Origin: Deltaproteobacteria bacterium
Lineage (GTDB): Bacteria > Acidobacteriota > Thermoanaerobaculia > Multivoradales > JAHZIX01
NCBI GenBank assembly: GCA_022601195.1
Contig: JAHZIX010000045.1
Span: forward strand, 754,884-818,883
DNA: 64,000 bases
Direction of reading: 5' to 3'
The notes beneath the pieces were generated by a model. The model saw nothing but the letters and a program-made list of their open reading frames with translations, did not search any database and was not told the origin of the DNA. A program made the position numbers and the translations under genes. Below, one piece after another: positions 58,432-64,000 of the stretch (position 1 is its first letter; every line of letters starts with the position of its first letter).

Positions 58432-59559
58432 CTAGGCCTGGAGACCTCTCTCGATGGTCGCCAACTGAAGGCGGGCTAAGGCTAGATTCGCCACGTCACG
58501 GTCCATCGCCAGGAAAAGGAAGTGGTTTGCCACGCGATGGAGTGGCCTGATGATGTGGTACTGCCTTCCGAGGGTGATGAGGATGTCCTCGATGTTGTCA
58601 TCCAGCTTCAGCTTGGCCATGGTATCCAGCTTTGCCCTGACCATAGGGGTATGACAGTTTCCAACGAGATCGAGGTTCAGACCCTCTCCACCACCGGCTT
58701 GAGCCAGGTTTTCGCCTTTGTCGCTATCGACCAGAGCGATGCCGAGGGCTCCTGAGATCTTCATGGCGATCTGCATCGCCGTTTTCGTGGAAGAGTTGAT
58801 CGCGACTTCCTTCAGGCAAGCTTGCGGCGGTGCGCCGACGGCCGCAGCTTGAGAAGCTTCTTCAGAATACTCGGCGCTTTCATCCCGCAGGCGCATGGCC
58901 TCGAGGAGGAGGTGATTGAGGGACAGCCGCACGGTTTGTTGACGTGGAGAAAGGTCTGTCAGGAGCTCGAGCTTCGCCTCTTCGGGCCAGTTGAAGATCT
59001 CGAGGGCCGCGTCGTCTCCCCGCAGCTCACCGACCTGAGCGTCTTCCAGGTGGCCTTGCTGAAAGTAGAGGTCTCCTCTCCGACCAGCGCAGGCAATGCG
59101 TAGGCGGCCTGTTTTGCGTTCGAGAGCCAGGAGCTGAGCAAACCCAGCCAGAGTCACGCCCTCCACCTGGGAGAAATCGCCCTCTGCAGCGCTCCGGATG
59201 GAGTCCGCCAGATCCGTTAGCTCGAGAGGTTTTTCCAAATAGATGAGGGCACCGAGGTCGAACACCTGCCGTTCGAGGCGACTGTCGCCGAAGGCGGAAA
59301 TAACTAGCGTTCGACCTCGGAAGCCGCGTTTTCTCAACTCGACAAGGAGCTCGGTGCCGCCCATCTTGGGCATTCGAACATCGGTGACGACGACATCAAT
59401 CTGAAGATCTCGAGCCTGTTCGAGGGCCTCGACTCCATTGGCTGCCTGGAGGAAGCGGTAGTTCGGCAGAATTCGCTGAAGCGCTTCCACTGCGGTGGAG
59501 CGGAATAGATCTTCATCGTCGACGAAGAGGACGACTGGATGGCGTGGTGACTTCAACAT
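58432..59559 (-). CDS. Response regulator: receiver, DUF4388 and roadblock-like domains
   Basis: Protein of 375 residues. The receiver (1-125) is complete: VVLFVDDEDLF, VVVTDVRMPKMGG (phospho-Asp), ISAFGD and YLEKPLE. A DUF4388/PATAN-type segment follows (VTLAGFAQLLALERKTGRLR, RGDLYFQQGHLEDAQVGELR). The C-terminal 110 residues resemble a roadblock/LC7 fold (TKTAMQIAMKISGALGIALV, NHFLFLAMDRDVANLALARL), the type that partners with small GTPases such as MglA. There is no DNA-binding domain, so output is by protein contact. A sigma-54-like promoter ends about 14 nt before its ATG, implying a nearly leaderless mRNA; no ribosome-binding site is seen. It lies after the NtrC-like and kinase genes. 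Confidence 0.82.
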   Translation of the reverse strand: MLKSPRHPVVLFVDDEDLFRSTAVEALQRILPNYRFLQAANGVEALEQARDLQIDVVVTDVRMPKMGGTELLVELRKRGFRGRTLVISAFGDSRLERQVFDLGALIYLEKPLELTDLADSIRSAAEGDFSQVEGVTLAGFAQLLALERKTGRLRIACAGRRGDLYFQQGHLEDAQVGELRGDDAALEIFNWPEEAKLELLTDLSPRQQTVRLSLNHLLLEAMRLRDESAEYSEEASQAAAVGAPPQACLKEVAINSSTKTAMQIAMKISGALGIALVDSDKGENLAQAGGGEGLNLDLVGNCHTPMVRAKLDTMAKLKLDDNIEDILITLGRQYHIIRPLHRVANHFLFLAMDRDVANLALARLQLATIERGLQA

Positions 59560-59572
59560 GAAAATAATATTG

Positions 59573-59588
59573 TGCAACCACCGTACCA
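59573..59588 (-). promoter_or_regulatory. Sigma-54-type -24/-12 promoter before the roadblock response regulator
   Basis: TGGTACGGTGGTTGCA on the minus strand fits the consensus TGGCACRNNNNTTGCW at all fixed positions but one (T for the fourth C). The -24 GG and -12 GC spacing is exact. The start point would be about 3 nt upstream of the ATG at 59559. Confidence 0.65.
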
Positions 59589-59643
59589 ACAATTCTCCCG
59601 GTAGAAGGCGGAATCTTCCTTCAAAAGGCTCAAAATGATCGAC

Positions 59644-59669
59644 TCAAAATGAGCTAGCGCTCAATTTGA
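59644..59669. promoter_or_regulatory. Candidate enhancer dyad for the NtrC-like activator
   Basis: TCAAAATGAGC and GCTCAATTTGA form an inverted repeat (10 of 11) with a TAGC spacer. A further half-site, TCAAAATGATC, lies at 59630-59640. The dyad centre is about 80 bp upstream of the -12 element and overlaps the stop of the activator gene. Confidence 0.55.
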
Positions 59670-60998
59670 TCGATAGCGGATCAACTTTCTCCGCAGGGTG
59701 GCGATGCCGATTCCGAGCTGTCTTGCGGTCAGAGATTTGTTGCCGCCGTTGGCGGCGAGGGAGGAGAGAATATGGTGCCGTTCCACCTCTTCGAGTGTCT
59801 CGGTAGAAGGAGAGGGGGTGGTTCCCTTGGCTAGGGGTTTGGCAGAGGAATCGTTGGTCAGCGCAGAGGGACGAAGGGAGGTTGCAGGGTGGAGCAACAA
59901 GGATCTCTCCAGGAGGTTGCGAAGCTCTCGAACGTTACCGGGCCAAGACAGATGGGCCAGACGTTCCAGCTCGCCTTCCTGCAGCTGTGCTCCACGGCCT
60001 CCCGGTAGATTTAGGAGAAGAGCTTGTACCAACTCCGGAAGGTCTCCGAGCCGTTCCCGCAGAGGAGGAATATCGATTCGCAACACATCGAGGCGATAGA
60101 GCAGGTCCTGACGAAAGCGACCGGCTTCGACCGCCGTCGCTAGATTGAGGTTGGTGGCGGCGATAACCCGAACCGTGAAATAGCGAAGTCGAGAGCCGCC
60201 GACCCTTCGAGCGGAGCCATCCTCCAGCACAGCGAGGAGTTTGGATTGCACTGTTGAGTCGAGCTCGCCAACCTCATCCAGAAACAGGGTACCGCCGTCG
60301 GCCAGCTCGAACAGGCCTGGTCGGGCTGAACCCGCTCCGGTAAAGGCTCCCTTCTCGACTCCGAACAGCTCGGCTTCCACCAAGGTAGGTGGAATCGCCG
60401 CACAGTTGATCTTCACCCACGGCCGACTTCTACCTGGGCTGGCAAAGTGGATCGCCGATGCCACCAAGCCCTTACCAGTGCCGGTTTCTCCACTGATCAT
60501 GACGGGGCTCGGGCTGGTCCCAGCCACGGAGACCAGACGCCGTACCTCTTCTAAGGAGGGCCCAATCAGATGGGTTGTCTGTCTTTTGCCTTCGGAGTTG
60601 CGTTCGGTCAATTGCTCGAGGCGTTCCAAGCGCAACGTTTCGAAGCTACGGAGAACCGCATGGCGAATCACTTCTGGTTCGATTGGTTTGCTCATGTAGT
60701 CGTCGATGCGCAGGCGCAATCCATCGACGGCGTTAGAAAGGTCCGGATGGGCAGTGACCATGAGTACCCGAGCCGGAAGTCCGGCGTTTCGCAACTCTTG
60801 AATCAGGGAGAGGCCATCGCCATCCGGCAGCCGTTGATCAAGGATCACGACTCCGATCCGTCCGTCTACTTTTCTTCGGGCGGAGGCGAGATCCGCAGCC
60901 TTCTCTACCTGCATCCCATCCCGCTCTAGGAAAGCAGCCAGAGAATCGCGAAAGAGAGAGTCGTCGTCGACAATCAGGACCCAGGAGGCTGTATTCAT
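59661..60998 (-). CDS. Sigma-54-dependent response regulator (NtrC family)
   Basis: Activator of 445 residues. Receiver: LIVDDDSLFRDS, VVILDQRLPDGDG (phospho-Asp), VTAH and YMSKPIE. The AAA+ core has Walker A ISGETGTGKGLVASAIH, the sigma-54 contact loop GVEKGAFTGA, Walker B GGTLFLDEVGEL and the arginine region of RQDLLYRLDVLRIDIPPLRE. A Fis-type helix-turn-helix ends the protein (NGGNKSLTARQLGIGIATLR). Its start overlaps the kinase stop by ATGA, so the kinase is the likely phosphodonor. A dyad over its own stop codon and a sigma-54 promoter just beyond it suggest that it drives the next gene. Confidence 0.94.
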   Translation of the reverse strand: MNTASWVLIVDDDSLFRDSLAAFLERDGMQVEKAADLASARRKVDGRIGVVILDQRLPDGDGLSLIQELRNAGLPARVLMVTAHPDLSNAVDGLRLRIDDYMSKPIEPEVIRHAVLRSFETLRLERLEQLTERNSEGKRQTTHLIGPSLEEVRRLVSVAGTSPSPVMISGETGTGKGLVASAIHFASPGRSRPWVKINCAAIPPTLVEAELFGVEKGAFTGAGSARPGLFELADGGTLFLDEVGELDSTVQSKLLAVLEDGSARRVGGSRLRYFTVRVIAATNLNLATAVEAGRFRQDLLYRLDVLRIDIPPLRERLGDLPELVQALLLNLPGGRGAQLQEGELERLAHLSWPGNVRELRNLLERSLLLHPATSLRPSALTNDSSAKPLAKGTTPSPSTETLEEVERHHILSSLAANGGNKSLTARQLGIGIATLRRKLIRYRSN

Positions 60999-62458
60999 GG
61001 GTAGGCCTCTTTGGGAGAGGCCCTGAGCGTCACGAGGGCTTGGACACCTTTTTGGGTATTGCGGAGCTCGACAGTTCCTCCCATGAGGGCGGTCAACCGT
61101 CGGGTGATGGCGAGCCCGAGCCCGGTTCCCCGGGCCCGAGTGGTGTAGAAGGGCTTGAAAAGCTGATCCAGTTGTTCGGGACTTAGCCCTCGACCGTTGT
61201 CGCTAACCGAGATAATAACTTGCTTGCCGTCCCGTCGAGCGGCGACTTCGATGGTGGGGTGGTCCTCACCGGATACCGCCTCGACCGCGTTCGAGAAAAG
61301 GTTCAGGAGTACCTGGCTCAGGCCCTGGGGGTCGGCGTAGACCTGGTCTTTGAGATTCGGACTGGAGACGATCAGCTTGACCTTTTTGTCTTTTGAGTCC
61401 CGTTCCACCAGGTCTTGGAATCGCCGAAGAAAATCTCGAACGTTCAGGGACTCCATCCGAGGCTCTTGAAATAGGTTGTAGGTCCGAAGGGAGCGCAGCA
61501 AGTACTCGACCCGCTCCAACTCATTTCCCATCCGGCCCAGAAACTCCCGGAGGCGAGGCCTCGACATCGTTTCCAGAGAGTCCGTAATCAACCGCAAGGC
61601 CGATTTGAGGGAGTTGACGGGGTTGCCGAGCTCGTGACGAATGCCGGAGAACACGAAACCCAGATTGTCGTGAAAGTTATGGGCCTCTGCTACCGACTCG
61701 AGTTGACGCCTCTCAGTGACATCTCGGGCGATCGTTACGAACTCGGTCGTTTCTCCATCGGCGGAGTGCACCGGGGAAATCGAACTGAAAAGAAAGAGAA
61801 GCTCCGTCGCCTCTGACGAACTGGCTGGTCGCTTCGTAGCAAACTCCCTCTGCCAGCTTTTTCCCGCGGAAAGTTTTCGTCGTGCCCACTCGATTTCGAG
61901 GCGGTGTCTAGGTTTTCCTGGGAGTCGCCATATCGGGCGGCCAATAAATTGTTGAGGGCTCAAACCGCTCCACTCCGAATAGGCCCGATTGCCGTAGGTG
62001 ACCCGGCCATCCTTGCCGAAAATCACTACGGAGTCGGAGAGTTGGTCGATGATGGCCCGAAAGGCGGTGCGCTCCCGAAGCTCGCTGACATCTCGTTGGA
62101 TGGCAAAGTAATGGCGAATGGTGCCGTCGGGAGCTCGAATCGGTTCGATATACCAGCTCATTACGAAAGGGCTGCCATCCTTTCGATAGTTGATGGTCTG
62201 GCCGGTAAAGGGTTCTCCTTGCTCGAGGCACCTCCGGAGCTCGTCTAGAACTGCACGGTCAGATTTAGGACCTTGAAGAAACCGAGGAGACCTTCCCAAA
62301 ACTTCTGCCTTGGAGTACCCCGTCATTTCTTCGAAGGCCGGGTTGGCGTAGATGATGCTGGGGCCCGGCTCGTCCAGCTCGGTAGTGGTTATGATGAAAG
62401 ACTCACGCATTTTCTCTACCGCCTCCAGGAGAGGAAAGGTCGGTTGGTTTTTGCTCAT
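60995..62458 (-). CDS. PAS/LOV-like sensor histidine kinase
   Basis: Soluble histidine kinase of 487 residues from ATG 62458. The first PAS domain (20-128) has the LOV-type core: GRSPRFLQG at 55-63, then INYRKDGSPFVMSWYIEPIR. The flavin-binding Cys of GxNCRFLQ is Pro58, so light sensing by the usual adduct is excluded. A second PAS follows (135-250; DSVVIFGKDGRVTYGNRAYS). The H-box is GIRHELGNPVNSLKSALRLI (His275), with N-box LLNLFSNAVEAV and G-boxes SDNGRGLSPEQL and TRARGTGLGLAITRR. No membrane helix is visible. It is the first gene of the two-component operon. Confidence 0.93.
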   Translation of the reverse strand: MSKNQPTFPLLEAVEKMRESFIITTTELDEPGPSIIYANPAFEEMTGYSKAEVLGRSPRFLQGPKSDRAVLDELRRCLEQGEPFTGQTINYRKDGSPFVMSWYIEPIRAPDGTIRHYFAIQRDVSELRERTAFRAIIDQLSDSVVIFGKDGRVTYGNRAYSEWSGLSPQQFIGRPIWRLPGKPRHRLEIEWARRKLSAGKSWQREFATKRPASSSEATELLFLFSSISPVHSADGETTEFVTIARDVTERRQLESVAEAHNFHDNLGFVFSGIRHELGNPVNSLKSALRLITDSLETMSRPRLREFLGRMGNELERVEYLLRSLRTYNLFQEPRMESLNVRDFLRRFQDLVERDSKDKKVKLIVSSPNLKDQVYADPQGLSQVLLNLFSNAVEAVSGEDHPTIEVAARRDGKQVIISVSDNGRGLSPEQLDQLFKPFYTTRARGTGLGLAITRRLTALMGGTVELRNTQKGVQALVTLRASPKEAYP

Positions 62459-62771
62459 TCTTGTCAAAGTATTTCCAATCCGTTCTGCTGTGCTCGCCAA
62501 TGGAATGGCTGACGGGTCAGCGAGGTTTTTCGGTAGGAGGGTGGCGCACCAATTCGGGGTAAATGAGCTCTTTGTGGGTCGGGGCTTCGCCAAACCACTG
62601 CGTTCTGGGCTTTGCTGTGAACGAGCCCATGACGGGAGAGTTGGAACTCTTGCAACTGTCTATTCGGTGAGGAGCCCGGATCGCGTTACCAAGATCTTGT
62701 GGCCCTCTCAGGAGTCTCCTCACAGCTCTCGACTCTCGCCAGAGCCTTAGAGGGCTGAGGAGAAAGGGGCG
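62459..62771. other. Intergenic region before the histidine kinase
   Basis: No gene is supported in these 313 nt. An 8-bp inverted repeat (TCTCCTCA at 62715-62722, TGAGGAGA at 62756-62763) lies just after the stop of the GTPase-like gene and may help end that transcript. I find no sigma-54 promoter here. Confidence 0.35.
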
Positions 62772-64000
62772 CTAGAAAGCTCCGGAGTCCGTATCGACTG
62801 TTGCTGCGGAGCCTTCCGCCTCCCCTGGTAGGGACCCGTGGAGCTTGGCGACGCCAGTGGTTTCTGGACGGTCCAGCAGATGAGAGGCTAGCTCGCCAGC
62901 TCTCGCTGAGAGCTCCGTTTCGCTGGCCTCTAGGTTCCGCAACTGCCGAAGAGCCTCCTCCAGGTCCAGCCCTTGCGCCTGCAAGTAGGCCTGTGCCAAC
63001 TCGATCAGCTGATCCATGGCGGGCCCCTTCTCGTTTGCGGCAGAAACGTCCTGTTGGGGCAGGGCAATATAGCCGGTATAGACCAACTTGGTTTGGCTCA
63101 GGCCGGCGACAGCCGGTGAGAGCCTCTGGACCAAGAGTTCTTCCGGCCATTCGGTGGTGGCTTTTTGATAGATCCGAAAGACCTGTACCAAAGCTGCTGC
63201 GATAACTTCCGGTGGAGCGGTAAGGCGACGAACCAGCAGGGATTGGAGGGGAGGTGTTTGGGGCATGACCTCCCAGAGTCGCCATGTACGGTCGGACGCT
63301 GGGCTCAGAATGAGGCAACGGTCCGGAGACAGCCAATCCTCGGCCTGGATTGCCAAGCGGGTCAGCTCTAGGAGATGCTTTCGACCGAGGTCGAATTCGT
63401 CGAATTCGTGCTGGGCCCGGGATAGGCCGACCCAGGTGGCCCCAAATTTCGCTTTCCAATCTCCATTGGCTTTCTGCTCCATGGAGCAGGGTAATTGGGA
63501 AAACTCCTGAAGGTTGGTTCTTCCTCGAGCGGGGGGCCAGACGGCCCCGGCTGGAACCTCACTCGAGGGCGGCAAAGGCGGCTTGCTCAACGGGGGATTG
63601 GGCAACCCTTCGGGAGTTGGCTCAGGAGAATGCGAAGAAACCGAATCCGCCTCCGACTCCAAAGCACGTAGGAAGTGCCAGGCTTCCGCTTCCAGGGGCA
63701 CGCTCCAAGCGCTGGACTCCCCTTCCCCTTCGTCGTAGGCCTTGAGAGATGCTAGAAGCTCGGCACTATCTTGAAGGGCAGGTCGGCACAGGGGGAGATC
63801 CCCTTGCGCCTGCAGCGCTTCGGCGCGCTGGAGGGCCAGGCGAACCGCACGGACGAAGACATCGCGGATTCCAGTGCTGCCGGTGGCGATCGTCTCTGCG
63901 ACATCCTGATAGTCCGGTGGAAGCATGGTCAGTAGCTCCTCCCGAGGAAGAGCATCGGGAAGGTCTCTTTTGTTGAGTTGCAGCAGTACCTTGGGCTTGG
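62772..64000 (-). CDS. MglA/Arf-like small GTPase, C-terminal part, with long extension (cut by window edge)
   Basis: The frame stays open to the window end, so the methionine at 63926 is internal. The visible start (KPKVLLQLNKRDLPDALPRE) contains the G4 motif NKRD, followed by a helix and VAETIATGSTGIRDVFVRAV, as in the end of MglA-type GTPases. About 340 further residues follow, far longer than normal MglA. These comprise a Pro/Ser-rich linker and a helical domain (WKAKFGATWVGLSRAQHEFD, EVIAAALVQVFRIYQKATTE) ending in a Glu-rich stretch. The neighbouring response regulator carries a roadblock-like domain, the natural partner of such GTPases. Confidence 0.72.
   Translation of the reverse strand, partial: KPKVLLQLNKRDLPDALPREELLTMLPPDYQDVAETIATGSTGIRDVFVRAVRLALQRAEALQAQGDLPLCRPALQDSAELLASLKAYDEGEGESSAWSVPLEAEAWHFLRALESEADSVSSHSPEPTPEGLPNPPLSKPPLPPSSEVPAGAVWPPARGRTNLQEFSQLPCSMEQKANGDWKAKFGATWVGLSRAQHEFDEFDLGRKHLLELTRLAIQAEDWLSPDRCLILSPASDRTWRLWEVMPQTPPLQSLLVRRLTAPPEVIAAALVQVFRIYQKATTEWPEELLVQRLSPAVAGLSQTKLVYTGYIALPQQDVSAANEKGPAMDQLIELAQAYLQAQGLDLEEALRQLRNLEASETELSARAGELASHLLDRPETTGVAKLHGSLPGEAEGSAATVDTDSGAF

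Noticed and set aside
59560..59592. Earlier start of the roadblock response regulator
   Set aside because: The extra 11 residues would be encoded by the sigma-54-like promoter and are not part of the receiver domain.
1..64000. tRNA, rRNA, CRISPR arrays, integrases, transposases
   Set aside because: None was recognised by eye on either strand; a tRNAscan or Infernal run would be needed to exclude a small RNA gene.

Overview
The window is about 60% G+C and almost fully coding on both strands. It has no rRNA, tRNA, CRISPR array, integrase or transposase that I could see. The gene content points to an Acidobacteriota-like bacterium, probably the Thermoanaerobaculia or relatives. The indicators are a DUF2911 protein, a Pkn-type Ser/Thr kinase with TPR tail paired with a TIGR02999-type sigma factor, two CHAT-TPR proteins with ECF sigma factors, MopE-like and dockerin-like secreted proteins, and a C-terminal GFESGDTS tail. 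That placement is inferred from families only.

Layout. 1-2.9 kb: RND efflux permease (cut by the window edge), its adaptor and a TetR repressor, with two near-identical 20-bp operators. 3.2-7.0 kb: secreted DUF2911-TPR protein, then a CreD-like membrane protein with a secreted partner. 7.1-12.3 kb: exported esterase, PhzF-fold isomerase with cupin, and a class V PLP enzyme with an NSS transporter. 12.3-14.2 kb: DHH-like phosphoesterase domain fused to a CPBP-fold membrane domain that has lost its protease motifs. 14.4-21 kb: ECF sigma, single-pass membrane protein, CHAT-TPR lipoprotein and secreted subtilase. 21.1-23.7 kb: tandem MopE-like secreted paralogues. 23.8-26.8 kb: MocR regulator divergent from a hydrolase-SDR pair, possibly acquired. 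26.9-34 kb: exported LMW-phosphatase-like protein and a four-gene cyanophycin operon (iadA, cphB, cphA and a second Mur-type ligase). 34.1-38.4 kb: two TonB-C-like paralogues and a TonB-dependent receptor. 38.4-41.1 kb: a perfect 28-bp inverted repeat before an AAA/DUF4143 ATPase, then two dockerin-like proteins. 41.1-46.9 kb: kinase and sigma pair, acyl-CoA ligase, Uma2 protein. 46.9-54.1 kb: second CHAT locus (secreted protein, ECF sigma, zinc anti-sigma, CHAT-TPR, VWA). 54.4-57.5 kb: DgcN/DgcA-like pair and a metallophosphoesterase. 58.4-62.5 kb: LOV-like histidine kinase, NtrC-type regulator and a receiver-DUF4388-roadblock protein preceded by a sigma-54-like promoter and a dyad. 62.8-64 kb: C-terminal part of an MglA/Arf-like GTPase with a long extension.

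The most interesting theme is regulatory. Three unrelated sigma-factor circuits lie within 40 kb. Two of them place a caspase-like CHAT protein, with an export signal, next to an ECF sigma factor and its membrane partner. CHAT proteases are known to control sigma factors through anti-sigma cleavage in CRISPR type III settings. Here the same parts occur without CRISPR and with the CHAT protein apparently outside the cytoplasm, so a proteolytic sigma-release system is a testable idea. A pair of 152-nt intergenic repeats about 54 kb apart and the sigma-54 promoter/dyad arrangement are the best non-coding signals.
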